A DNA stretch of 64,000 bases from assembly GCF_002288925.2 (NCBI RefSeq), contig NW_022098004.1:14332581-14396580 (forward strand). The letters run 5' to 3'. The notes beneath the pieces were generated by a model. The model did not search any database. It was not told the origin of the DNA and saw nothing but the letters and a program-made list of their open reading frames with translations. This DNA is from Delphinapterus leucas. Taxonomy: Eukaryota; Chordata; Mammalia; Artiodactyla; Monodontidae. Positions within the stretch are counted from its first letter, which is position 1; the number at the start of each line of letters is the position of its first letter. Shown here piece by piece: positions 37,490 to 48,653 of this stretch. The position numbers and the translations under genes were made by a program.

Positions 37490-39400
37490 AGAATCTTCTC
37501 TTGATTATACAGTAGTTATATTTCTGGAGACTCAGTTATGTTAAAACTGTGCAAAGATACACTGCGTTCATCTTGATTTTTTTTAAAAAAAGCTCTAGAT
37601 TCAGGTAATTTATGAACAGTTTTTACCTATGTGAATGTTCAGCAAGACATATGAAAGTCTGTGAAAACTTTTTCAATAGACAGGTCTGTCTTGTGCATTG
37701 CAGGATTTGTGGTACCCCTGGCTCCCATCCAACACCCCCAAATCTTGTGACAAAAATGGCCCCATAAAATTCCAAAATGAGGCCTGGGGGAGGGGGACAG
37801 CACCAAAAGCCACTGGATTGACCACCCTTAAGTTCCCTCCCAACCGTGACCAAGCTGGCCTTTGTTCTTTCAGCTCTGATCCCTCAGTGCTGCTGCACTG
37901 GAAGGTGGCCAGCCCTCACTCTCTTCCAGCCTCTTAGCACTCCCATTCTCCTCTCAACTTCAGCCCCACTTGCTGAACATGCTGTTCTCTAAACCTAGAA
38001 TGTACTTCCCATTCTCACCCTCTGTCTTGACTGTTACTTGAAGTCTCAGCTCATATCCCATTTACCATGGGAAGCTAGTCTTCCCTGACCACCCAGAATA
38101 AGGCGGGTCCCCAGTCACATGCCAACATCACCCTGTACTTTTCAGTACATGGCACATGTGTAATTATTCAATGGTGACAGTTTATTTAAATCTCTGTTTT
38201 CTCTCCTCCTTCCAGGGAGCAGGAACTATATCTATCTTGTTCAACACCATTGTCCTCAGCTAGAGCACAAGGCCTGGCACAAAGGAGGTGTGCGATAAAC
38301 GTTGGTTGCTGACATAATCCAAAGGCTTCAGCCCCAACTCCCGGGTAGAAGCTTTCTTTATTTCTGTGCCACTAGAGGTAGGATACGTCTTATGCCTGGG
38401 ATCGTGACACTGACCAGGAACTCATCTCTGCTTCGCCCTGACTCTGATCATCACTGTTGCCCAAAATGAGCACTTTACATGGCTCATCTCCTTCAGATAG
38501 AAAAGTGGTCTCATGATTGGGCACAGTGATAGCTGGGGATTACATTGCTCTTGGCAAGAACTGCTGTTTCCACTTCTTCCTAGACCTTTAGCTAGGAATG
38601 AGGACTCGTCTAAAGAAATAAGGAATTAGATCACAGTATCACAGAAATGATGGCCCCAAGTGTTGGATCATAAACCAGTTGCCTAATTTTACAAATAAGT
38701 AAAAATAAGTCCTCCTAAATAATCATGAATCTTCTACTACTAAGGGTGCTAGGACAGGTGCATGCCAAGTTTCTAAGGCTCTACAGAAGGCCTGCAGAGG
38801 CAGGGACCACTCCTCGTCTGCCAACCTCTGTTCTTCCCTTCTTATATGTAACAGAATCTCTAGCAAGGCAAAGACAGTCCAGAAAAAATAACACACTTCC
38901 CAGCCCCCTTTATAGCAAAGTGTGGACATGTGAGTAACTTCTAGCAAATGAGCTATAAGAAAAAGCAATGCTTTGGTCTTAAAGAGTAGAGGCATGCTCT
39001 CCCTTGCCCCTCAGCGAGGGAATGCTGGCAGGGGTGTGAGCATCTTGGACTATGAATGAGGATGTGGCCCCTGAAGATGACAGAGCAGCCAGAAGGAAGA
39101 GTCATGGAGCTGCTATATCAGCCCTAGCAGCCCAAATCCTAGCTAATACCCTTAGAAATAAGGACTGGTGAAAAGAATCACACAATAGTTCAGTGTTCTG
39201 CAAGTCCATCTCTATACTGGGCCTATAGCCACTTTTTTTCACACTCAGATCTAAGGCTTATTCTCCTGGACCCTCTGTCCTCGAAATCCCAGGCTTCCCC
39301 TGATGGTCTTCTCACATTAAAAAATCTCTTTTGGTGTTTCCAGTTTTAAGATGACAGAGTAAAGATGGTTCTGCCTGTGTCTCCTCTTGAAAATTGTGGG
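37490..39400. other. Intergenic, no recognised gene
   Basis: Mixed unique and decayed repeat sequence. The stretch at about 38900-39150 (GGATGTGGCCCCTGAAGATG) looks like an old interspersed repeat that I cannot name. No exon is supported. Confidence 0.4.
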
Positions 39401-39414
39401 AAAGAAATAAGAGC

Positions 39415-39540
39415 CCGGTTGGGGTTCATTCCAAGAGTTCAAGGATGTTTCAATATTATAAAATCTTCCTTTATTTATTGATATTGTGAATTAAATTAGC
39501 AGATCATTCAACTTACTATGTGGAGAAATATAGTCACATG
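39415..39540 (+). mobile_element. L1 ORF2 scrap
   Basis: GGGGTTCATTCCAAGAGTTC and AAGGATGTTTCAATATTATA resemble the reverse-transcriptase end of L1 ORF2. Very short. Confidence 0.4.
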
Positions 39541-39603
39541 CCCAGTTTTATGTCAGGTCCCCTGGCTTTACATCAGGTGCCCCAACTTTATGTCGTGTGC
39601 CCT
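39541..39603 (+). repeat. Three-unit 20-bp minisatellite
   Basis: The units TTTTATGTCAGGTCCCCTGG, CTTTACATCAGGTGCCCCAA and CTTTATGTCGTGTGCCCTGG stand in tandem. They resemble the inverted form of the larger CGTAAA repeat at 48.66-48.92 kb. Confidence 0.6.
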
Positions 39604-39869
39604 GGTTGGTATTTTTTGTTTTGTTTTTTTTTTAATAAAACTATTATTACTTGTGGTTAACCAGAATATGTAGATGAAAAAAATAGTCAAAAGGATCTAC
39701 ATACAAGCTAATAGAATTAGTAAATTATTTTAGCTAGGTAGGTCCCTGGGTAGATCAATAAACAAAAATTGTATTTCCATGTATCTAAAACAAAAGAATT
39801 TGAAAATGAATTTGAAAATGAATTCCATTGTAAGAGCATGAAAAAATATTAAATACCTAAGCATATAAG

Positions 39870-41090
39870 TATATCCCCCTTATCTGTGGAGGATATGTTT
39901 TAAGACCCCCCAGTGGATGCCTGAAATTAAGGATAGTACTGGACACTATGTATAAAGTTTTTCCTATACATACATACCTATGATAAAGTTTAGCTTATAA
40001 ATTAGTCACAGTAAGAGATTAACAACAATAACTAATAGTAAAATAGAACAATTATAACAATATACTGTAATAAAAGTTATGTGAAAGTGCCCTCTCTCTC
40101 TAAATATTTTATTATACAAATTTAATGCCTTTTCCATCTTTTAACTAAGCACTTATCACACACTGTGGCCATATCTTTTGCAGCTTGAGGTTCAGCAAAA
40201 CTAGCACAAATTTCTTTTTCTTTCTTTACAGTTTCATAGAACATTTGTTCTTACTAGTTGTTAGCAACCTCAGCATAGGATTTTTTTTTTCCTTTACTAA
40301 GTCAAGAGCTTTCACCTTTTCACTTAAAGGAAGAACTTTATGGCTTCTCTTTGACATATCCGAATTGCTAGCATCTCTACTCTTGCACTTTGGGGCCATT
40401 AATAAGGCTTCCTTGAACACAAGCACTGTGATGCTGTAGTAACCAAGCAGGAACTACGGGGTCTTCCCCGGAAAGACCCCTCCCCCCGAGTCCTCTGCTT
40501 TGGGTCCTCTGTGAAGTACCTAGGTAACAGTATCTGATGCACATTTCCCGAGTTGTTTTACAAATGCTAAAACCACCACTAAATGGGAGAAGTTAACTAC
40601 TTGATGACCATGATGAGCACGTAGCCCCCAGACTGACAGGAGCTTCAGTATTGATAATGTTAACCCCTGTGACACTGCCCTCTTACCTCACATCAACCAA
40701 TCAGAGAATTGTGTCCGAGCTGATCACCTACCCTGGAATTCCCCTTCCTCAACTCGCCTTTTAAAATGCTCCCTGAAACCCACTGAGGAGTTCAGGTGTT
40801 TTTGAACATTAGCTGTCCTTGTCTGATGCCTTACAATAAACACTACACTTTCCTTCACCATAACCCGGTGTCAAGTAGATTGGTTTTACTGTCCGTGGGC
40901 AAGTGGACCCAAGTGTGGTTCAGTAACACAGTGACAGTCGATGTGATAACTACGACGGCTGCTAGCTGAATAACGGCTGGGACAGAGCAGGAGGGCGTGA
41001 GATTTCATCACGCTACTCAGAAAGGCTCACAATTTAAAATTTATGGATTGTTTATTTCTGGAATTTTCCGTTTAATATTTTCAGACTGCG
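39870..41090 (-). mobile_element. Tigger-family DNA transposon, split by an LTR
   Basis: Plus-strand TATCCCCCTTATCTGTGGAG (39872-39891) is a Tigger terminal region. On the minus strand 40430-40226 encodes a decayed transposase start (KVLPLSEKVKALDLVKEKK), the N-terminal DNA-binding region of Tigger transposases, soon broken by frameshift. The other side resumes at 40929 (GTGACAGTCGATGTGATAAC) and ends near 41090. An ERV LTR fills 40435-40928. Confidence 0.75.
40435..40928 (+). mobile_element. ERV1-type solo LTR inside a Tigger element
   Basis: Starts TGTAGTAACCAAGC and ends GGTTCAGTAACA. It contains CCAAT (AACCAATCAG near 40697), a TATA-like TTTTAAAATG and AATAAA at 40835-40840. Relatives in reverse orientation lie at 45130-45668 and 47810-48490. 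No internal retroviral genes are present. The exact target duplication is not clear. Confidence 0.7.
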
Positions 41091-42155
41091 GTTTGGTGCT
41101 CTGGTTTTGCATAAATCTCATCTGTATTACTTAAAATGGCTCAGCATCCTGAAAATTGACCATGGTGAATTTTAGGGTTTAACTTGCTAGCCACTTGATC
41201 TCAAATCCCTGGATTGACTTTGAGTGTCTCCTAATAGTCTGCAGTCATGTGTCAGTTTTATATTTAAGCAAACATCAAACCTCACTTAGTTATGGTGTTT
41301 GGAGCTTGCTTACTCATAGCATTAAAAATAATTTCAGAGAACTTAACTGAAAAAAATAAGACACTACTAAATAAAAATAAATCATGACTAGCTTGTTACC
41401 AGGGAAATAAAAATATGGGTCTATAAAACTGAGGCTCCCTCCAGGGGACACCTCTACATCACCTGGCTCTGGCCTATGCTTTCAGCCCCACAGCACTGTT
41501 TATATTTGCAAGTTTTAAAATCTTCTGCCTGAGGGTCTGGCTTCCAATCAGCCTGAACCTAGGTTCTGACTGAGATTCCCCTGCTTTGGAACACCGACTG
41601 GTCTTAGCACACCCTCATCTACTACGAGCTATTAAAAATAAAATAGGCTGCTTGGACAATCACTGAGGTTTGAGAGACAACAAGAGTGAGGCAGGATTGA
41701 ACGGTCAGGCTCATCTCCTGCAGGAGGCCACTGCTTTAAGTCTGACTGCTTTATCTAATGCATAGAAACCAACAGAGAGTCAAGCAAAACGAAGAAACAA
41801 AAGAATATGTTCCAAACAAAAGAACAAGATAAAACCTCAGAACTAAACCTTAATAAAACAGAGATAAGTACTTATTAGACTGAAATAGACCTGTTCAAAA
41901 CACAAAAAATTATTGAAACACAAGCACTTGTGTGATTCTGGATTAGATACTAATTTGGACAACCAGCTATAAAAACATAATTGGAACATTTGGAAATTTT
42001 ATATCATGTTTCAGGTGTTAGGTGAGATAAAATTTATTGATGTGTAGAGACCAAGATAGTCAACTGAAAAAAGCATATTATTGTAAAATGTGTATGATCT
42101 CTATAGTTAAAAATATATTACAGAGGTTTATTAGGGCAGTGAAAATGCTGTCTAT

Positions 42156-42567
42156 TGTGGCGGGACACGATGTCCCGGAACATACAATTCAAATACCTGG
42201 TATAAATAATATGTTATTTTCCAAAAACTGTTCGTGCTGTGACTGATTTATTGCTAACCGCATGACTTGGCTTCTGTGAAATTGAGCTTGGCTTGCCAGC
42301 CCGCCGTGAACGGGAAAAGTGGGTTTCGGAGACGCTTGATCAGTTCTTTTGTTTGAAATTAAGATGAACATCCTGTTTACAAGGGGGTATAAAACCAAAT
42401 CACCCTCTGAGTGAGGGGTCTCACCCTTCTTTTGGGAGAGGCCCCGATCGATTGGTTTGTGTTTCTGCGCTTAATAAATGACCTAATCCTACTGCAAGCT
42501 TTTGTTTCTCTTTTGAATCTGCTCCCTCCCCGGGAGCAACTGCAGGTGTGTTTGCGAGACCGTAACA
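42156..42567 (+). mobile_element. ERV1-type solo LTR with 4-bp target duplication
   Basis: This 412-bp TG...CA element (TGTGGCGGGACACG ... GACCGTAACA) is bounded by CTAT on both sides (42152-42155 and 42568-42571). It has a TATA box (TATAAAA, 42388-42394), AATAAA (42473-42478) and a GT-rich downstream region. There is no internal coding region, so it is a solo LTR left by recombination. The 4-bp duplication is typical of gammaretrovirus-like (class I) integration. Confidence 0.85.
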
Positions 42568-42790
42568 CTATGATACTGTCATGGTGGATACATGTCATCA
42601 TTCATTTGTCCAAACCCATAGAATGTACAACACCCAGAACAGACTCTAATGTAAAGTATGGATTTTGGTTGATAATGATGTGTCAATGTAGATTCATTAG
42701 CTGTAACAAATGTGCAAAATCTCTGTTTCTTCTCAATTTTTCTGTGAACCTAAAACTGCTCAAAAAAATCCTTTAAAAATATAGATACAT

Positions 42791-43170
42791 AGACTTCCCT
42801 GGTGGTGCAGTGGTTAAGAATCTGCCTGCCAATGCAGGGGACACGGGTTCGATATCCGGTTCGGGAAGATCCCACATGCCACGGAGCAACTAAGCCCGTG
42901 GGCCACAACTACTGAGCCTGCACTCTAGAGCCCGTGAGCCACAACTACTGAGCCCCTGTGCTGCAACTACTGAAGCCCGTGCACCTAGAGCCCGTGCTCC
43001 ACAACAAGAGAAGCCACTGCAATAAGAAGCCTGCGCACCACAACAAAGAGTACCCCTGGCTCACCGCAACTAGAGAAAGCCCGCACACAGCAATGAAGAC
43101 CCAATGCAGCCAAAAATAAATAAATAAAATAAATAAATTTATTTAAAAAAGAAAAAGAAAAGAAAACGGA
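42791..43170 (+). mobile_element. Full-length cetartiodactyl tRNA-derived SINE
   Basis: GACTTCCCTGGTGGTGCAGT to an AAATAAATAAATAAAATAAA tail. The CCACAACTACTGAGCC modules are repeated as usual. Confidence 0.85.
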
Positions 43171-43436
43171 CCAGAAGAACTGTTCCCATGCACAATGGAT
43201 GGCGTCTGTGAAAAGAAACACCTGTTTATTTGGATGCTATTTCTTTATCAAGGTGCTTATTCACTGATCCTTCTTCTAGGAAGCATGCTAAAGATACTGC
43301 CAACATATTACATCAGCACAGGAGCTGAGAAGCCAGTTGAACGTTACTCTGACCAAAAATATCACATTTTCAAGGCAACCGTCTCACCTGTATGTGGGAA
43401 GAGGTGGGACTCTGCTTCCAGGCGATACCTATGTAT

Positions 43437-43937
43437 TTTAGTTTGCTCGGGCTGAATTTACAAATACCACAGGCTGGGTGGCTTCGACAAAGAAGTTTTT
43501 CTCTCAAGTCTGGAAGCTGGAAGTCTGAGATCAAGGTGTCAGAAGGGTTGGGGAATTCCCTGACAGTCCAGTGGTTAGGACTCTTCGCTTCCACTGCAGG
43601 GGGCACGAATTCGATCCCTGATCGGGAACTACGATCCCACATGCCACGTGGCATGGCCAAAAACAAAAAGGTATCAGCAGGGTTGATTTCTTCTGAGGTC
43701 CCTCTCCTTGGCTTGAAGATGGCAACCTTCTCCCTGTATCCTAACATGGTCTTTTCTCTGTACATGCCTGTGTCCTAATTTCTGCTTCTTAATTGAGTTA
43801 GGACCCATCCCAATGACCTCATTTTAAGTAAATTACACCTTTTAAAGCCCTATCTCCAAATACAGTCACATTCTGAGGTACTGGGGGTTAAGATTTCAAC
43901 ATGTGAATTTTAGGAGATCTAATTCGGATCATAAGAC
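43437..43937 (-). mobile_element. MLT1-type LTR, inverted, containing a SINE
   Basis: Plus strand reads TTAGTTTGCTCGGGCTGAAT, ACCACAGGCTGGGTGGCTTC and TCCAAATACAGTCACATTCT, the reverse complement of MLT1A-like LTRs. A short SINE interrupts it at 43552-43671. Confidence 0.75.
43552..43671 (+). mobile_element. Short tRNA-derived SINE nested in MLT1
   Basis: GGGAATTCCCTGACAGTCCA to AAAAACAAAAAG. Near-perfect 17-bp target duplications AGGTGTCAGAAGGGTTG / AGGTATCAGCAGGGTTG flank it. Confidence 0.85.
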
Positions 43938-44354
43938 TGTTTGGATACTCATGCTTCCTCATCTCTCTACCATATTCTGAGCAGGCTGGGTATTTTGCAG
44001 CCAAGACATCAATCACAGTAGTCCCATTTCTCAGAAGCCACATGAATGACTTACAAAGCTGATGATTTTCTGCTGAAAGCCAGAAGACCTAAGGAGAGAA
44101 AGATTTTGACTGCAAAATAAAGATCTCAGTTTTCTAAGCTCTTATGTGACATAAATATGAATTGAGAAAATACCCCAAACTCGAATCATAATAACAGGAA
44201 TAATAGTGACCCTCACAGGGGACCAGAGGATGTCCTGACTGTGGCGATGACATCCAGTGGTCAGATAACAGGATGTGATGACATTCTGAGTGTGACCTCG
44301 GGGGCTACAGGTCAGAGGACAGGATGTGAGGATGTCCTGGGTGTGACCAAGGTG

Positions 44355-44520
44355 TATGAATGTCCCCTCCCTTCTGTCACAGCCCAGGTTTGAATGTCCC
44401 TCCTCCTGTCACAACCCAGGGTCTGAGTGTCCCTCCTCCTGTCACAACCCAGGGTCTGAGTGTCCCCTCCCTCCCGTCACAGCCGAGGGTCTGAGTGTCC
44501 CCTCCCTTCTGTCACAGCCC
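44355..44520 (+). repeat. 33-35-bp minisatellite (GTCTGAGTGTCCC type)
   Basis: About five tandem units of the form GGTCTGAGTGTCCCTCCTCC followed by TGTCACAACCCAG, with small length changes. It forms the outer end of an inverted-repeat arm and reappears inverted at 55435-55563. Confidence 0.75.
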
Positions 44521-44957
44521 ATTGCCTTTCGACAATATTGAAGGTGACCTAAAGGTCCAGAAATCCCCTCACCCTCTGTGTCTGGGAAATGGCTTCCTGA
44601 AAAGACCCCTCCCCACAAAGACTCTGCTGAGACTCAGGAGCCCCCCTTTCCTGACCAGGCCACACAGACCCAGTCCCTCCCCGGGCTCATCAGCCAGGAG
44701 CTGACCCGCTCCTTCCCAGGATCTGTCAGAGCAAGGGCTGGTGACCCACGCGTCTCCCTCCTCCCTGGCCCAAACTGCAGCCGCCGGGTCAGAAGCCCTG
44801 CTCAGGGCACCTCCTGAGTCGGGGCCCTTGATCCACGTGCCGTCAGGCCACCTTTCGTGCCAACCCCTCGCCTGGGCCTTTATACTTGTGTTTATTTACT
44901 CCTCTCCACGGAAAAACCGCCTTTGCCCCAACTCTCCAGATGCTTCCAGACCTTGTC
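44355..44957 (+). repeat. Inverted-repeat arm 1
   Basis: About 600 bp whose reverse complement recurs at 54997-55563 at roughly 95% identity by eye. Homology stops sharply at GACCTTGTC (44949-44957). A shorter copy of the inner part also lies at 53064-53293. Confidence 0.8.
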
Positions 44958-45129
44958 TCTTTTCCTCCAGATTATCAGTCTCAGAGTTACCTGTCACCAC
45001 TCACAGTCCCTGCAGAGCCCAGAGATTTCTCCTTGAAGGAAAGGTTCTGGAGAAATCGGAGGGTTAAATAAGGAGTGCAGCCTTCCCACCTGGTGCTGAT
45101 GCCCAAGAGGGTGAAGAGAATGAGTGTTT

Positions 45130-45668
45130 TGTTAACGCAAGTTATTGTGCCTGACACACAGTGAGGTCAAACAAACTGAAACATTGGAGTTTGGAGCAGA
45201 GAAAGGTTTATTGCAAGGCCATGCAAGGAGTCGAGGTGGCTCATGTCCCCCAAAGCCTCAAGCTCCCGGGAGGGTTAGGCAAAGCATTTTTAAAGGCCAG
45301 GGGGTGGGGTGGGGTGGGGTCGGGTTGCAGGGTGTGTGGTCAGCTTGTGCACAGTTCTCTGATTGGCTGATGGTGAGGTAGCAGGGCGGCGCCACAGGGC
45401 TAACATTATCAGTCCTTAGGCTCCAGATGGCCTGGGGCTACGTGCTTATGGTCATCAAGTAGTTCTTCCACCTGGTGGGGGGATGGGGGGTGGGGGTGGA
45501 GGGGGGGGGGGGGGGAGGGGGGGGGGGTGGGCGGGTTTCACATCCGTGAAACAACTCAGGAAATGTGCATCAAATACTATTATCTAAGGACTTCAGAGAG
45601 GAACTAAAGCAGAGGATACGGCGGAAGGCCTGTCCCAGGAAGGCCCCATAGCGTCCTGCTCCGTTACA
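45130..45668 (-). mobile_element. ERV1-type solo LTR, inverted
   Basis: Same family as 40435-40928: the minus strand starts TGTAACGGAGCAGG and ends GCGTTAACA. AATAAA lies on the minus strand (45207-45212) and an inverted CCAAT box (GATTGGCTGA) at 45361. The flanks GTTT/TTTT may be a worn 4-bp duplication. A G-rich expansion (45474-45537) interrupts it. Confidence 0.7.
45474..45537 (+). repeat. Long G-rich tract inside an LTR
   Basis: About 60 bases that are almost all G with a few T and A. It replaces a short GGTGGTGGTGGACGGGG stretch in the sister LTR at 48340. It is strongly G-quadruplex-prone, and its base count is likely unreliable. Confidence 0.75.
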
Positions 45669-45879
45669 TTTTCTCGCTAGAATTTTAAAATCCTCCAAGT
45701 AATAGATCATTTGGGAGCATCCTGTGTCTTCCTGTTCATTCTAAGAGAATGTCCCTCTTGAATTTTAAGGGGGGAAAATTCTTTATCTCATAAATATGCG
45801 GAGTGGGAGATCCACTTATAAAATATTATCAAGGTCACTGCAAAGATTTCCAAAAAACCAGGACACAGCGCCCGGTGCT

Positions 45880-46160
45880 CAGACACTGGCTGCGAGCTTC
45901 CCGCCTGGATCCTCAGGCCCGTCGGACGGCGGGTCAGTCACTACCCTCCTCCCACACGTGGGCCTCTTCAAGCGGGCCCAGATTAGCCAATGGCAGGCAG
46001 CTGGCTACATTTGCGAACGAGAGAAAACTGCTCAGCAGCCTGGGACCACCCCTGGGCGTGGCCTAAGGAGCCTGGTCCAAGCCAAAAGCTCCTCTGCGGA
46101 GCAACGCGCGGCGCCAGGAGCTTCTCTGGTCCGGCGTGTGGCAGGAAACTGTGAGTTGAA
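45880..46160 (+). promoter_or_regulatory. Promoter-like CpG patch with CCAAT box and splice donor
   Basis: A CpG-rich stretch with a consensus CCAAT box (GATTAGCCAATGG, 45987-45991). About 160 bp downstream is a strong donor, AAACT before GTGAGT (46151-46156). This is the layout of a TATA-less mammalian promoter with a non-coding first exon. No matching coding exon was found downstream. Confidence 0.4.
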
Positions 46161-46929
46161 AGGAGAGGTGTTTGGGAGGGGGCCGGGGGGAGCTTTCTGC
46201 TGAAAATAACTTCTGCTTCCACCCCTGCCGCCGACTTGGTGTTTGGTCTCCAACAAGCCCCTTTCCCCCTTGGCCTGGGTTTTCTTACCTGTGGAGAAAT
46301 GCGTTAGATGCCGGCTTATTGAGTTTCCTCTGAGTTTGAGGTGCTCCTGCGAGACCCCCCCCCAGCCCCACGGCCCCTCCTTCCCACTCAGGCACCTATT
46401 GGTTTGGGGTTCTCAGTTGATGCAATTTTAATAGGTTTCCATCATTTCCTGAGGGAAAAATGGGAGGGAGGGTGGTTTGTTGCAGAGACGGATCTCACTG
46501 CACCTGGGAAGGCGGGACACTCATTTCCCCTTTAGCTCTAATGATAAACCCTCCACTTTCATCAGCAGGTGAGTGAATGTGGCTTCTTCCCAATCATGGT
46601 ACAAAATGTATAATTTCTCCTAATGAAATTTGATTTTAATGAGAGACTAGATCATAGGAGAGAGTAATTTAGATGGTATGCACGTGCCAGGTTAATTTTA
46701 AATCAGCTTTTAGATCAGTCTATCTAAGTTATTCAATTAAGTGTTTTCGACTAGCGATTTCAATAGTTGTATTAGCACAATGCCTGGCAATGTAATTGCT
46801 TTTTAGATCCTGATCATTGTGACATCAAAGTCAGTGCCTGGGCTCTTTCTCTGGGCTGGTTTAAGTGTGTGTGTGAGAGTGTGCACACACACGCTGGGGG
46901 GAGGCTCTTTCTCCTGATTTTTCCCCCCT

Positions 46930-47300
46930 ACATTAGGACTTGTTTATTTTATATTTAGTAGTTTGTATCTGCTACTCCCCAACTCCTAATTTATCCTTCC
47001 CCTCCCTTTCCCCTTTGGCAACTGTAAGTTTGTTCTCTATGTTTGTGAGTCTGTTTCTTTTTTGTAAGTAAGTTCCTTGTGCCATAATTTAAATTCCACA
47101 TACAAGTGATATCATATGGTATTTGTTTTTCTCTTTCTGACTTACTTCACTTAGTATGATAATCTTTAGGTCCATCCATGTTGCTGCAAATGGCATTATT
47201 TCGTTCTTTTTTATGACTGATATTCCATAGTAGATATATGCCACATCTTTATCCATTCCTCTGTTGATGGACATTTAGGTTGCTTGCATGACTTGGCTAT
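46930..47300 (-). mobile_element. L1 3' fragment, inverted
   Basis: The plus strand shows TTCACTTAGTATGATAATCT, CCATCCATGTTGCTGCAAAT and CCATTCCTCTGTTGATGGAC, the reverse complement of the L1 3' end. It is close kin to the L1 at 33.8 kb. Confidence 0.75.
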
Positions 47301-47809
47301 TGTAACTAGTGCTGCTATGAATTTGGGGTACATGTATATTTTCAAATTAGAGTTTCCTCCGGATCTATGGGGTTGGCAGAACCCCAAGGACGTGCAGAGA
47401 GGAGGGGTTCATTACCGGGCTCCTCTGACTCTCCGGCCCAAATTGCCTCGCCTCGTAGAGGGGACATAGGTCTGCCTTTAGCACCTGATGGGGCACTTCT
47501 AGCCTGGCCAGGTGGCCCACTGGCCGGACAGCCTAACAGGCTGTCTGCGGTCTGACTGCCCTTTGTTTCTCTAGAGGCAGAACTCTAGACCCAGAAATAC
47601 CTAGCTTGACTCTTGGGCTTGCAGTTTTCAAGCTGCAGGCCTGCGTGGGTTTTGGCATCTGGAAAATGGTGCTGGTGGTCGTGAATACGGAGCATGTAAA
47701 AACCGTGGTATTTTGGTGCGCAGGCTGTGCTCATCCCTGTGCCTTCTCTTGAGAGTTCTCCGCAAATTTCCTTCTCCCCCTTTACGTCTGAGCCTCTTTC
47801 TCCTGTCCC

Positions 47810-48490
47810 TGTTAGCACAAGTTCGTGGGCCTGATGCACAGTGAGGCCAAACAAACCGAAACGGAGTTTGGAGCAGAGAAGGGTGTATTGTAGGGCTGTG
47901 CAAGGAGACGTGGCTCATGCCCCCCCAAAACCCCGAGGTCCCCGAAGAGTTTCAGCAAAGCATTTTGTTTGTTTGTTTTGCGGTACGCGGGCCTCTCACC
48001 GTTGTGGCCTTTCCCGTTGCGGAGCGCAGGCTCAGCGGACATGGCTCACAGGCCCAGCCGCTCCGCGGCATGTGGGAACTTCCCGGACCGGGGCACGAAC
48101 CCGCGTCCCCTGCATCGGCAGGCGGACTCTCAACCACTGCGCCACCAGGGAAGCCCTCAGCAAAGCATTTTTAAAACCAGGTGAGGGAGGGGTGGATCAA
48201 ATGGTATGTGATCAGCTTGTGCACAGTTCTCTGGCTGATGGTGAGGTAGCAGGGTGGTGTCACAGGGGTTAACATTATCAAGCCTTAGGCTCTCGGAGGC
48301 CTGGGGCTATGTACTCATGGTCATCAAGTAGTTCTTCCACCTGGTGGTGGTGGACGGGGCCGGGGGTTCAGATCTGCAAAACAACTCAGGAAATGTGCAT
48401 CAAATACTATCATCTAAGGACTTCAGAGAGGAGCTAAAGCAGAGGATACGGGGGAAGGCCTGTCTCAGAAAGGCCCCATAGGGTCCTACA
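47810..48490 (-). mobile_element. ERV1-type solo LTR, inverted, with TSD and nested SINE
   Basis: Sister of the 45130 LTR. It is flanked by TCCC on both sides (47806-47809 and 48491-48494), a clean 4-bp target duplication. A SINE lies at 47967-48156. Its polyadenylation signal has decayed (AATACA on the minus strand). No internal retroviral genes are present. Confidence 0.8.
47967..48156 (-). mobile_element. Cetacean tRNA-derived SINE nested in an LTR
   Basis: GTTTGTTTGTTTTGCGGTAC to CCACCAGGGAAGCCC. Perfect 15-bp target duplication TCAGCAAAGCATTTT (47952-47966 and 48157-48171). The sister LTR at 45130 lacks it, so the insertion came after LTR amplification. Confidence 0.9.
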
Positions 48491-48653
48491 TCCCCACACT
48501 CCTCCCCTTAGCAGAAGGTTCTCACTTATCCGTCTGTTGAACAATCACTGATAGCGTCTATGCCAAAAGCTATGTTAGGCCCTGGAATCAACAGGAAGTT
48601 CCAGTTTTTTAACTCCTCCAGCTTTTGCAGGATTGAGGGTCAGGCGTGGCATA

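Noticed and set aside
44355..44520. CRISPR-like spacing of short repeats
   Set aside because: Repeat units are contiguous with no unique spacers and the genome is mammalian; it is a minisatellite.
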